The position numbers and the translations under genes are program-made. From Mycobacterium sp. (GTDB lineage Bacteria > Actinomycetota > Actinomycetes > Mycobacteriales > Mycobacteriaceae), in contig JAKFVT010000028.1 in the NCBI GenBank assembly GCA_021732005.1, positions 30,136-94,135 on the forward strand: a stretch of 64,000 nucleotides of DNA. Direction: 5' to 3'. Shown piece after piece: positions 54,927 to 63,189 of this stretch; position 1 is the first letter of the stretch, and each line of letters begins with the position of its first letter. The notes under the pieces were generated by a model. It was not told the origin of the DNA. It searched no databases and was given only the letters and a program-made list of their open reading frames with translations.

Positions 54927-55867
54927 GCCTGCTCGCCCGGTTCGGACGCTTCGGGACCCTCGGGGGGACCCTCGGGCGCCTCCGCACTTTCGGACGCCTC
55001 CGAGGCTTCGGGTGCCTCGGGGCTTTCGGGCACCTCCGGGGTCTCCGCGACTTCCGGGGCCGCGGGGTTTTCCGCGACGGTCGCGACTACCTCGACGACC
55101 TCGATCACACCGTCGTCGTACGGGTCGTACAGCGGCGATCCCGTGCCCGCGGGCTGCGGGGTGTCCGAGTGCGCGCCGCACCCGTACTCGAAGTCGACGA
55201 CGTGGGAGTCGGCCGCCATCTCGTTGCAGCACACCCCGAACATGGCGCCGAGCGCGCCGGCCAGCGGCACCATGAAACCGCAATCGCGGCACACCCGCTT
55301 CGTCGCACGGGCCATCGGCGAGTCGGGGCCATGATCGCCGTCGTGCCAGCGCTGCGCGGTCTCGTCGCGACCCAGCGCACTGAGTACCTGGCGACGGCCG
55401 AAGCCGAGTTCGAAGGCGGTGTCGTCGATCAGCGGATCCCCGGTGGCGGTGTAGCCGGGAGCCAGTCGCGGGTCATCCTTGACGGGAGCCAGCAGATCAC
55501 CGGGGCTCAGGTCACCGGGCTTGATGCGTTCGTCCCACGGCACCCAGGCCGGAGCCAGCAGCGCGGTCGGGCCCGGCACCAGCACGACCTCGCTGAGGGT
55601 CGCGTGATCGGCGCCTTCGTAGGCCGCGACCACAACCGCCCACTGCCAGCCCTGATAACCGGGCATGTTCGCCAAGAAGCGGTGCGTCGCCGCGGTCTCG
55701 TCCTCGAAGCTGACACCGAGGTATTCGCCCACCGTGTCGCCGCTGTGCTCGACGATGGCCTGCCGCGCCTGCTCCACCGCACCGCTCAGTACGGCGGCAA
55801 CCGCGTCCGACGGCGCGGCGGCCTGCGCCGGTGCCGTGGCTTCTTTCGCGTCAAGGGTGCTGTCCAT
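54923..55867 (-). CDS. DUF3027 family protein with acidic repetitive tail
   Basis: 314 residues from ATG (GTG at 55873 also possible). The folded part (~residues 15-235) contains GYQGWQWAVVVAAYEGADHA, FELGFGRRQVLS, a CRDCGF and two more cysteines (GVCCNE) that may bind zinc. The last ~60 residues are a Glu/Pro/Ala/Ser repeat (EAPEASEASESAEAPEG), probably disordered. DUF3027 is actinobacterial and uncharacterised. Confidence 0.82.
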   Translation of the reverse strand: MDSTLDAKEATAPAQAAAPSDAVAAVLSGAVEQARQAIVEHSGDTVGEYLGVSFEDETAATHRFLANMPGYQGWQWAVVVAAYEGADHATLSEVVLVPGPTALLAPAWVPWDERIKPGDLSPGDLLAPVKDDPRLAPGYTATGDPLIDDTAFELGFGRRQVLSALGRDETAQRWHDGDHGPDSPMARATKRVCRDCGFMVPLAGALGAMFGVCCNEMAADSHVVDFEYGCGAHSDTPQPAGTGSPLYDPYDDGVIEVVEVVATVAENPAAPEVAETPEVPESPEAPEASEASESAEAPEGPPEGPEASEPGEQA

Positions 55868-55954
55868 CGTCACCAATCTTGCCTCACGGCCTGTGTGTGC
55901 AGCCACACCGGTCACGTGCGCGCCCGGCGTGCCGGGATGGGGGACAATCGTGAG

Positions 55955-57628
55955 GTGTCTGAGAGCCGGCGTGACGAACCCCGCGCGAATCCGGCGTTCG
56001 GCCCCGATCGCCGCTACTCGGCGGGCGCATCCGGAGAACACCCGGGCATGGCCAACTACCCCAGCGACGGGGACGGCTACCGGCGCTCGGAGGCCACCCG
56101 CCGGTCCAACCCCACGCCCAGCTCCAACCGCTATCTGCCGCCGCTGGGCGAGCAGCGCACCGAGAACCTCGGACCGCCGCCCGGACCGCGCAGCGCCGAC
56201 GAACATGTGACCCGTGGTCGCGGCGCGGCGAACCGCAGCCGCGAGATGGGCACGAAGGTGTATTCGATGGTGCACCGCGCGGCCACGGCCGACGGCGCCG
56301 ACAAGTCCGGTCTCACAGCGCTGACCTGGCCGGTGGTCGCGAACTTCGCGGTGGACTCGGCGATGGCCGTGGCGCTGGCCAACACGCTGTTCTTCGCCGC
56401 CGCATCCGGCGAGAGCAAGGGCAAGGTCGCGCTCTACCTACTCATCACGATCGCGCCGTTCGCCGTGATCGCACCGCTGATCGGGCCCGCGCTGGATCGA
56501 GTCCAGCACGGCAGACGCGCGGCGCTCGCGATGTCGTTCGTCCTGCGCGCTGCGCTGGCGTTCGTGCTGATCATGGATTACGACGGCGCCACCGGCAGCT
56601 ATCCGTCGTGGGTGCTCTACCCGTGCGCGCTCGGAATGATGGTGCTGTCCAAGTCTTTCAGCGTGCTGCGCAGTGCCGTCACTCCACGGGTCATGCCACC
56701 GACGATCGACCTGGTGCGAGTCAATTCGCGGCTGACGATGTTCGGTCTGATCGGGGGCACCATTGTCGGCGGCGGTATCGCGGCCGGGGCGGAATACCTG
56801 CTCACCACCGTGTTCCAGCTGCCCGGTGCGCTGTTCGTCGTCGTCTTCGTCGCCGTGGCGGGCGCCTCGTTGTCGATGCGGATCCCGCGCTGGGTGGAGG
56901 TCACCGAAGGTGAGGTGCCGGCCACCTTGACCTACCACGGCGAAAGCGGGCCGCAAGGCTGGATCGACGAGCCGTCCGCGAAGACAGGCAGACGACGACA
57001 ACCGCTGGGTCGCAACATCATCACCTCGCTGTGGGGCAACTGCACGATCAAGGCGATGGTCGGGTTCCTGTTCCTGTATCCGGCGTTCGTCGCCAAGGCT
57101 CACCAGGCCAGCGGCTGGGTACAGCTGGGCATGCTGGGCCTGCTCGGCGCCGCCGCGGGCATCGGCAACTTCGCGGGTAACTTCACCGCGGCCCGGATGC
57201 GGCTGGGCCGGCCCGCGATGCTGGTGGTCCGGTGCACGACCGCGGTGACCGTGATGGCGATGGTGGCCGCGGTCACCGGCAACCTGATCGTCGCGGCGGT
57301 GGCCACGCTGGTCACCTCGGGCGCGACCGCGATCGCCAAGGCGTCGCTGGACGCCTCGCTGCAGGACGACCTGCCGGAGGAATCGCGAGCGTCGGCGTTC
57401 GGCCGCTCCGAGTCGGTGCTGCAGCTGGCGTGGGTGATGGGCGGTGCGATCGGAGTGCTGGTGTACACCGAGCTGTGGGTCGGCTTCACCGCGATCAGCG
57501 CACTGCTGATCCTCGGCCTGGCCCAGACCATCGTCAGCTACCGCGGCGATTCACTGATCCCCGGCTTCGGCGGCAACCGTCCGGTGCTGGCCGAACCGGA
57601 GGGCGCGTCGGCGGTGACTCACCGGTGA
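55955..57628 (+). CDS. MFS-like membrane protein (Rv0876c-like)
   Basis: 557 residues from GTG; an ATG at 55937 is in frame. A long polar, Arg/Pro/Ser-rich N-terminal tail (~95 residues) precedes about 10-12 hydrophobic helices (FAVDSAMAVALANTLFFAA; FLFLYPAFVAKAH; VTVMAMVAAVTGNLIVAAVA). The tail is unusual for MFS and may be a cytoplasmic interaction region. Matches mycobacterial Rv0876c. Function unknown. Coupled to the next gene by GTGA. Confidence 0.82.
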   Translation: MSESRRDEPRANPAFGPDRRYSAGASGEHPGMANYPSDGDGYRRSEATRRSNPTPSSNRYLPPLGEQRTENLGPPPGPRSADEHVTRGRGAANRSREMGTKVYSMVHRAATADGADKSGLTALTWPVVANFAVDSAMAVALANTLFFAAASGESKGKVALYLLITIAPFAVIAPLIGPALDRVQHGRRAALAMSFVLRAALAFVLIMDYDGATGSYPSWVLYPCALGMMVLSKSFSVLRSAVTPRVMPPTIDLVRVNSRLTMFGLIGGTIVGGGIAAGAEYLLTTVFQLPGALFVVVFVAVAGASLSMRIPRWVEVTEGEVPATLTYHGESGPQGWIDEPSAKTGRRRQPLGRNIITSLWGNCTIKAMVGFLFLYPAFVAKAHQASGWVQLGMLGLLGAAAGIGNFAGNFTAARMRLGRPAMLVVRCTTAVTVMAMVAAVTGNLIVAAVATLVTSGATAIAKASLDASLQDDLPEESRASAFGRSESVLQLAWVMGGAIGVLVYTELWVGFTAISALLILGLAQTIVSYRGDSLIPGFGGNRPVLAEPEGASAVTHR

Positions 57629-58116
57629 ACCGTTGGACCCGATGGCTTTTGGCGATCGTCGTCGTGCTGGCGTCGGCAGGTGCCGGCGTCGCCGCGTGGG
57701 CGCTGACCCGCGGCACCGAATCGGCCTTCCCCGAGATCAGCGCCTATTCGCACGGCCAGGCGGTGCGCGTCGGGCCGTACGTGTACTGCAACGTGGTGAA
57801 CCTCAACGACTGCCAGAACCCGCAGATCCAGGGCCAGCTTTCGGTCACCGAGCGCTACCCGGTGCAGCTCTCCGTACCCACCGCGATCGGGCGTGCACCG
57901 TGGCAGCTGCTGCGCGTGTACGAGGACGAGCGGAACTCCACAACCACCATGTATCGGCCCAATACCGAGCTGGCAGTGACGATTCCGACGGTCGATCCGC
58001 AACGCGGCCGGCTCACCGGGGTCGTCGTGCAGTTGGTCACCCTGGTGCAGGACCAGAACGGCGAGCTGCGCGACGCCCCGCATGCGGAGTGGTCAGTCCG
58101 TCTGGCCTGGCCTTAG
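57625..58116 (+). CDS. DUF2771 family exported or anchored protein (Rv0875c-like)
   Basis: 163 residues, GTG. One N-terminal hydrophobic helix (WLLAIVVVLASAGAGVAAWAL) and a beta-rich extracytoplasmic domain with a Cys pair (YVYCNVVNLNDCQ) likely to form a disulfide. No lipobox. Family of unknown function following the MFS-like gene in many mycobacteria. Its 3' end overlaps the opposing hydrolase by 24 bases. Confidence 0.82.
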   Translation: MNRWTRWLLAIVVVLASAGAGVAAWALTRGTESAFPEISAYSHGQAVRVGPYVYCNVVNLNDCQNPQIQGQLSVTERYPVQLSVPTAIGRAPWQLLRVYEDERNSTTTMYRPNTELAVTIPTVDPQRGRLTGVVVQLVTLVQDQNGELRDAPHAEWSVRLAWP

Positions 58117-58998
58117 CGCCGGCGACGACGGCTGCGAACACCAGTCCCGGATCGCGGCCGCGAACTGCTCAGGGGCATCGGATTGGACGAAATGGCCTGC
58201 GCCGTCGGCAATCACGGTCCGATGATTGGGGAAGGTCCGTTCCCAGCGCCGTAGATCGCTATCCCTGAAGGCGATGTCGGCATCACCCCAGATGATGAGC
58301 GTGGGGATGTCCGCGATTGCCGGCAGCCCGGCTTCCACCTCGGCGAGGAACGCACGGCTGGCGGTGAGCTCGCGGGGGAAGATGGCCGACGCATCACGGC
58401 GCGCCGGGCTGTCGAGAGCCTTCTGATAGTGACCCATCTCGTCACGGCTGGGTTTGGCCAGCCGATGCCCCGCGGGAATCATCAGGTTGACGAACAGATT
58501 GAACTGCCGGATCAGCAGACGACCGAGCGGTCCGCCCATGACATGGGACATGATCTGGACGTGCGGGGCGTCCGTCGGCCACGCCCAGGTGTTGCCCACC
58601 ACCAGCCGCTCGAACACTTCGGGGTGTTTCTCGATCACCGACAGCCCGATCGGCCCGCCCCAGTCGTGCACCACCAGCGTCACCTGAGTCAGTTCGAGAG
58701 CGTCGATGAACGCGCTGACGACCTCAGCGTGCTCGCTGGGCAGATACCGGTAACCCGGCGCCGCCGTCGACAGTCCGAATCCGGGGTAGTCGATTGCCAC
58801 ACAACGAAATTCGCTTCGCAGCGCCTTGATGACATCACGGTAGACGAACGACCAGGTCGGGTTGCCGTGCAAGAACAGCAATGTGGGCCCCGAGCCTTCG
58901 TCGACGTAGTGCACGGCGTGCCCGTCGATGTCGACGAACCGGCTCAGGAATGGGAACAAATCGTCGTCGACCCACTCGGGCCGCTGCGCCACCGCCAT
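58093..58998 (-). CDS. haloalkane dehalogenase-like alpha/beta hydrolase
   Basis: 301 residues; ATG with GAGGAGGGG. The HGNPTWS loop (N46) and nucleophile motif HDWGG (D112, W113) are those of haloalkane dehalogenases, where Asn and Trp hold the halide; epoxide hydrolases usually have HGFP/HGWP. Catalytic His in GAGHFVQSDAPEQ. Cytoplasmic. It is divergent from an HxlR regulator with a palindrome between them, so it is likely inducible. Activity on a halogenated substrate is probable but unproven. Confidence 0.8.
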   Translation of the reverse strand: MAVAQRPEWVDDDLFPFLSRFVDIDGHAVHYVDEGSGPTLLFLHGNPTWSFVYRDVIKALRSEFRCVAIDYPGFGLSTAAPGYRYLPSEHAEVVSAFIDALELTQVTLVVHDWGGPIGLSVIEKHPEVFERLVVGNTWAWPTDAPHVQIMSHVMGGPLGRLLIRQFNLFVNLMIPAGHRLAKPSRDEMGHYQKALDSPARRDASAIFPRELTASRAFLAEVEAGLPAIADIPTLIIWGDADIAFRDSDLRRWERTFPNHRTVIADGAGHFVQSDAPEQFAAAIRDWCSQPSSPALRPGQTD

Positions 58999-59019
58999 AT
59001 CGATCCCCTCCTCAGAGTT

Positions 59020-59036
59020 GCTTGATATAATCAAGC
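59020..59036. promoter_or_regulatory. 7-3-7 palindromic operator between hydrolase and hxlR-type gene
   Basis: GCTTGAT and ATCAAGC flank ATA. It sits 22 bases before the hydrolase ATG and 27 bases before the HxlR ATG, a position from which the HxlR protein could control both. Confidence 0.7.
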
Positions 59037-59063
59037 GGAAATTACTTTAGCAAGTGGAGCGTG

Positions 59064-59684
59064 ATGAGTCGAGACTACGGCCAGTACTGCGGACTGGCCC
59101 GGGCCCTGGACGCCGTCGGGGACCGGTGGAATCTGCTGATCGTCCGTCAGCTTCTGGTCGCGCCCGCTCGCTACCGCGAACTGCACGACGGGCTGGCGGG
59201 CATCGCGACGAACCTGCTGACCGACCGCCTCCGCGAACTGGAGAGCGCGGGCGTCGTGGAGCGGCGGCTGGCCGAGGAAGGCAACGCGATCACCTACGCC
59301 CTCACCGACTGGGGCGCGCAACTTCGCGAACCCATCGAGGGGCTCGTCCGCTGGTCCACGCCGCTGATGATCCGTGGCGCCGAAGGCGATGAGTTCCGCA
59401 TCGAGTGGCTTCTGGTGGCGCTGCCCGCACTGTTCACCGGCCGGGCACCGGCCCGATCGGCCACGGTGGGGATCGACGTCGGCGGCGATGTGCTTCAGCT
59501 GCGCGCCAGCCGATCCGGCGTGGCCGTGAGCCTGCCCGACGGGCGCTCATTCGACGCCGTCATCAGAACCGAGGCACCGATCGTCCTCGGCCTCGCGACG
59601 GGTCTGCTGACCCTCGATGATGTTGCGGGACAGGCTGATATCGACGGCGACCGGGGCGCCGTGGAGACCGTCTTCGCGCGCTAG
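59064..59684 (+). CDS. HxlR-family transcriptional regulator
   Basis: 206 residues from ATG (GTG at 59061 also possible). The winged helix has YGQYCGLARALDAVGDRW with the N-terminal Cys typical of redox- or aldehyde-sensing HxlR members, RYRELHDGLAGIATNLLT and the wing. A C-terminal domain of ~100 residues (SCP2-like) extends beyond the usual 110-residue HxlR length and may bind a ligand. Likely controls the divergent dehalogenase-like gene. Confidence 0.85.
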   Translation: MSRDYGQYCGLARALDAVGDRWNLLIVRQLLVAPARYRELHDGLAGIATNLLTDRLRELESAGVVERRLAEEGNAITYALTDWGAQLREPIEGLVRWSTPLMIRGAEGDEFRIEWLLVALPALFTGRAPARSATVGIDVGGDVLQLRASRSGVAVSLPDGRSFDAVIRTEAPIVLGLATGLLTLDDVAGQADIDGDRGAVETVFAR

Positions 59685-60688
59685 CCCGCGCCGTGTCCGG
59701 CGGGCACCCGCTCACCCTCGCGCGTCGGCCCGGGCGGCGTTCCGTCACCAAATGGTCTGCCGCCCAACGCTTCCCGACCGTGTGGCGTCAACCAGTTCGA
59801 CAGGTCCGGGCCCTTCGGCACGACACCGGTGGGATTGATGTCCGAATGCACGATGTAGTAGTGCTGTTTGATCTGGACGAAGTCGGTGGTATCGCCGAAT
59901 CCCGGCGTCTGGAACAGATCTCGGGCATACGCCCAGAGCACCGGCATCTCCGCCAGCTTGGACCGGTTGCACTTGAAGTGGCCGTGGTAGACCGGATCGA
60001 AGCGCGCCAGCGTGGTGAACAGCCGCACATCGGCCTCGGTGATCGTGTCCCCCACCAGATACCGCTGACCGGCCAGCCGCTCGGAGAGCCAGTCCAGCGC
60101 GGTGAACAACCGGTCGTAGGCGCGTCCGTAGGATTCCTGCGAGCCGGCGAACCCGCAGCGGTACACCCCATTGTTCACCTCGGTGTAGATCCTCTGGGCC
60201 ACCTCGTCGATCTCGTCGCGCAGCGGCTCGGGGTACAGCTGCGGCGCACCCTCGCGGTGGTAGGCGGTCCATTCCGTGGAGAAGTCGAGCGTGATCTGGG
60301 CGAAGTCGTTGGTCACCACCTGACCGGTGGACACTTCGACGATCGCCGGGACCGTGATGCCCTTCGGATAATCCGGGAAGCGCGCGAAGTAGGCGTCCTG
60401 CAGCCGCGGAATCTTCAGCACCGGGTCCACGCCACCGGCATCCAGATCGAAGGTCCAGCTGCGTTGGTCGTGCGTCGGCCCGCAGAACCCGATGGACAGC
60501 ACGTCCTCCAGGCCCAGCAGGCGGCGCACGATGATCGTCCGGTTCGCCCACGGGCACGCCCGCGCGACGATCAGCCGGTAGCGGTCGGGCTCGACGGGAT
60601 AACCGTCAGCACCGTCCGCGGTGATCCTGGTGGTGATGTAGTTGGTATCGCGATTGAACTCGCCGCCTCCGGCGACATAGGCACCCAC
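59681..60688 (-). CDS. glutathionyl-hydroquinone reductase-like (Xi-class GST/ECM4) protein
   Basis: 335 residues, GTG. Active-site RACPWANR with the Xi-class catalytic Cys, then GFCGPTHDQRSW, PAIVE, and an all-helical C-terminal domain (GDTITEADVRLFTTLARFD). The family reduces glutathionyl-hydroquinones. Mycobacteria use mycothiol rather than glutathione, so the real thiol partner is open. The C-terminal ~35 residues are Gly/Pro-rich. Convergent with the HxlR gene (4-base overlap). Confidence 0.85.
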   Translation of the reverse strand: MGAYVAGGGEFNRDTNYITTRITADGADGYPVEPDRYRLIVARACPWANRTIIVRRLLGLEDVLSIGFCGPTHDQRSWTFDLDAGGVDPVLKIPRLQDAYFARFPDYPKGITVPAIVEVSTGQVVTNDFAQITLDFSTEWTAYHREGAPQLYPEPLRDEIDEVAQRIYTEVNNGVYRCGFAGSQESYGRAYDRLFTALDWLSERLAGQRYLVGDTITEADVRLFTTLARFDPVYHGHFKCNRSKLAEMPVLWAYARDLFQTPGFGDTTDFVQIKQHYYIVHSDINPTGVVPKGPDLSNWLTPHGREALGGRPFGDGTPPGPTREGERVPAGHGAG

Positions 60689-60706
60689 GACTCCAGTGTG
60701 CGCCAG

Positions 60707-61117
60707 TTACGCGTCGAGCTCCCGGGCGACTGCCTTCACCACTTCGGACACCCGCCGGGCGACCTTGCGATCCGGGTAGCGACCCTTGCGCAGCTCGGGC
60801 TGCACCGCGCCTTCGAGCAGCGTGATCATGTCCTCGACCATCCCGTGCAGTTCGTCGGGAGTGTGCTTGCGCTCGACGGGCGTGGCCTCACGCCGCGTCC
60901 GGGTCAGGCTCGGCGGCGGATCGATCAGCTTGACGCTCAACGCCTGTGGGCCGCGGCGCCCGGATGCCAGCCCGAACTCGACGCGCTGGCCGGCCTTCAG
61001 ACCTTCGACGCCCTCAGGCAGTGCCGACGCACGGACGTAGACGTCCTCGCCTTCCTCCTGGGACAGGAAGCCGAATCCCTTCTCGGCGTCGTACCACTTC
61101 ACCTTGCCGGTCGGCAC
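60707..61117 (-). CDS. cspB: cold-shock protein CspB with C-terminal extension
   Basis: 136 residues from GTG. The cold-shock domain (residues 1-67) has RNP1 KGFGFL and RNP2 DVYVRA. A C-terminal region of ~65 residues with [21 protein letters not shown] is the mycobacterial Rv0871 extension and gives twice the usual CspA length. Binds single-stranded nucleic acid. Confidence 0.9.
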   Translation of the reverse strand: MPTGKVKWYDAEKGFGFLSQEEGEDVYVRASALPEGVEGLKAGQRVEFGLASGRRGPQALSVKLIDPPPSLTRTRREATPVERKHTPDELHGMVEDMITLLEGAVQPELRKGRYPDRKVARRVSEVVKAVARELDA

Positions 61118-61265
61118 TGGTCTCACCTGCTTGTCTGACGGGGTCCATGACAACATGACGAAGCGTCCCGCCGGTGCAGGACGCGTGCCGGTGATCCTAC
61201 TCGGGAAGACCTACGGCCAGCACCTGAGTTTAGTTCGGTAGGCTGGGCAAACCGCTGGAGGAGAC

Positions 61266-61658
61266 ATGCGCCTGATCCTGAACGTCGTCTGGTTGCTGTT
61301 CGGCGGGCTCTGGCTTGCCCTCGGCTATCTGCTGGCCGCGCTGGTCAGCTTCGTTCTGATCGTCACCATTCCCTTCGGCTTCGCCGCGCTGCGGATCGCC
61401 AACTATGCGCTGTGGCCGTTCGGGCGGACCATCGTCGACAAGCCGGGCCCGCGGCCGGGCGCACTGGTCGGCAACGTCATCTGGATCGTGCTGTTCGGCG
61501 TGTGGCTCGCCATCGGCCACCTGGTGAGCGCGGCGGCGATGGCAATCACGATCATCGGGATCCCGCTGGCGCTGGCCAACCTCAAACTCATCCCGGTCTC
61601 CCTCGTCCCGCTGGGCAAGGAGATCGTGCCTGCCGATCAGGCTCGGGTGGCGGCATGA
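61266..61658 (+). CDS. YccF-domain inner membrane protein (Rv0870c-like)
   Basis: 130 residues, ATG with GGAGGAG. Two repeated YccF modules, each a pair of hydrophobic helices followed by a PFG/PLA turn (IVTIPFGFAALRIANY; ITIIGIPLALANLKLIPVS). Function unknown. It overlaps moaA (ATGA) and so heads the moaA2-moaD2 operon. Confidence 0.86.
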   Translation: MRLILNVVWLLFGGLWLALGYLLAALVSFVLIVTIPFGFAALRIANYALWPFGRTIVDKPGPRPGALVGNVIWIVLFGVWLAIGHLVSAAAMAITIIGIPLALANLKLIPVSLVPLGKEIVPADQARVAA

Positions 61659-62719
61659 CCGTGATCGGGCTGGGAGTGCCTGCAATCCGCCGTGATGACG
61701 ACGGGCCGCCGGCAGACATGCCGCACAGCGGACCGCTCGTCGACACCTTCGGCCGGGTGGCCACCGATCTGCGGGTGTCGCTGACCGACCGGTGCAATCT
61801 GCGCTGTACCTATTGCATGCCCGCCGAGGGACTGGACTGGCTGCCCGGCGACGACCTGCTGACCCGCGACGAGCTGGTGCGGCTGCTCACGTTGGCGGTG
61901 ACCCGGCTCGGCATCACCAGCGTCCGGTTCACCGGTGGCGAGCCACTGCTGTATCGCGGGCTCGAAGACGTGGTGTCCGCGGTGGCCGCTCTGCACCCGC
62001 GTCCCGAGATCGCACTGACCACCAACGGGGTAGGCCTGGCCCGTCGGGCCCGGGCATTGGCCGACGCGGGTCTGAACCGGGTCAACGTGTCGCTCGACAG
62101 CCTCGACGCCGGACAGTTCGCCGCCATCACCCGGCGCGACCGCCTCTCCGATGTGCTCGACGGTCTGTCCGCGGCGTCCGAGGCCGGTCTGGGGCCGGTC
62201 AAGGTCAACGCTGTCCTGGATGCGATCAGCGGCCTCGACGACGCCGTCGAACTGTTGGAGTACTGCCTGCGCTACGGCTACCAGTTGCGCATCATCGAGC
62301 AGATGCCGCTCGACGCCGGCCATCTGTGGCGCAGGGACGCCAACCTGAGCGCCGACGAGATCTACGCGGCGCTGGCGAAGCGCTTCGCCCTCACCGCGGA
62401 CCCGGCACCGCGCGGATCGGCTCCGGCCCAGCTCTGGCAGGTCAACGGGGGCCCGGCCACGGTCGGAATCATCGCCTCGGTCTCGCACGCCTTCTGCTCG
62501 GCCTGCGACCGGACCCGCCTGACCGCCGACGGACAGATCCGTAACTGCCTCTTCGCTGCCGAGGAGACGGATCTGCGGGCGCTGCTCCGAAACGGCGCCG
62601 ACGACGCCGTGCTGGAGTCTGCGTGGCGTACCGCGATGTGGCGCAAGGCGGCCGGCCACGGAATCAACGATCCGGATTTCGTTCAGCCCCAACGGCCGAT
62701 GAGCGCGATCGGGGGCTGA
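61655..62719 (+). CDS. moaA: GTP 3',8-cyclase MoaA (MoaA2)
   Basis: 354 residues. Radical-SAM motif CNLRCTYC near residue 50, RFTGGEPLL, and the C-terminal Fe-S cluster cysteines in FCSACDRTRLTADGQIRNC. The protein ends in Gly-Gly, the C-terminal tail needed for MoaA activity. It converts GTP to 3',8-cyclo-GTP in molybdopterin synthesis. Start ATG overlaps the YccF stop. Confidence 0.93.
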   Translation: MTVIGLGVPAIRRDDDGPPADMPHSGPLVDTFGRVATDLRVSLTDRCNLRCTYCMPAEGLDWLPGDDLLTRDELVRLLTLAVTRLGITSVRFTGGEPLLYRGLEDVVSAVAALHPRPEIALTTNGVGLARRARALADAGLNRVNVSLDSLDAGQFAAITRRDRLSDVLDGLSAASEAGLGPVKVNAVLDAISGLDDAVELLEYCLRYGYQLRIIEQMPLDAGHLWRRDANLSADEIYAALAKRFALTADPAPRGSAPAQLWQVNGGPATVGIIASVSHAFCSACDRTRLTADGQIRNCLFAAEETDLRALLRNGADDAVLESAWRTAMWRKAAGHGINDPDFVQPQRPMSAIGG

Positions 62720-62720
62720 G

Positions 62721-62981
62721 GTGGCCGAGCAGGTGGAGGTGACTGTGCGCTTCTTCGCCGCGGCCCGCGCCGCGGCGGGCACCGAGTCGGATGTGCTCAC
62801 CGTGCGCCCCGGCGCGACGGTCGCCGATGTGGTGAACGAATTGGCTTGTCGCAACGCGGAATTAGCGCGGGTGTTACAGCGCTGTTCATATCTGCGCGAC
62901 GGAATCGCCGTACGAAATACGGCCACGGCCCTGCAAACCGGCCAGACCCTCGACGTGCTACCCCCGTTTGCCGGCGGATGA
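62721..62981 (+). CDS. moaD: molybdopterin synthase sulfur carrier subunit MoaD (MoaD2)
   Basis: 86 residues, GTG one base after moaA. Ubiquitin-like fold with VTVRFFAAARAAAGTESDV and the obligatory C-terminal Gly-Gly in LPPFAGG, which is thiocarboxylated. Works with MoaE, not present here. Last gene of the operon. Confidence 0.93.
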   Translation: MAEQVEVTVRFFAAARAAAGTESDVLTVRPGATVADVVNELACRNAELARVLQRCSYLRDGIAVRNTATALQTGQTLDVLPPFAGG

Positions 62982-62982
62982 G

Positions 62983-62998
62983 CGTGATTTACGTCACA
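62983..62998. promoter_or_regulatory. CRP-type binding site upstream of rpfA
   Basis: CGTGATTTACGTCACA matches TGTGA-N6-TCACA at 9 of 10 fixed positions. In M. tuberculosis the CRP homologue Rv3676 regulates rpfA, and this site lies 421 bases before the rpfA ATG, ahead of the riboswitch leader. The rest of the gap up to 63190 has the inverted repeat at 63080 and a TATCTA hexamer at about 63066 but no confident promoter. Confidence 0.65.
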
Positions 62999-63079
62999 TC
63001 ACGATCAGGTAACGAGATGGCCACGGTGCGGTTTAGTGCCGTAACTACCTGGGCGAACGACGGGCTATCTAGGGGCTTT

Positions 63080-63095
63080 AACCTTTTTTAAGGTT
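63080..63095. promoter_or_regulatory. AACCTT-TTTT-AAGGTT inverted repeat in the rpfA leader region
   Basis: Perfect 6-base arms around four Ts. The T-run is the loop rather than the 3' flank, so it is not a Rho-independent terminator. It may be a regulator site near the rpfA promoter. Confidence 0.35.
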
Positions 63096-63189
63096 TGCCA
63101 GTACCAGAAACGCCCGGATTTGCAAAAGATGACGGGTCTGCCTGATCCCACTACCGTCACTCGGAGGTCAGCCCCCTCAACCCGGGAAG

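Noticed and set aside
54140..57628. A 1162-codon plus-strand open frame
   Set aside because: Its first ~600 codons are antisense or out of frame to DUF2530, SRPBCC and DUF3027 genes and have Arg/Gly-rich composition; only the part from 55955 looks like protein.
63080..63095. Rho-independent terminator for moaD2
   Set aside because: The T-run is in the loop rather than after the stem, and mycobacterial terminators of this kind are rare.
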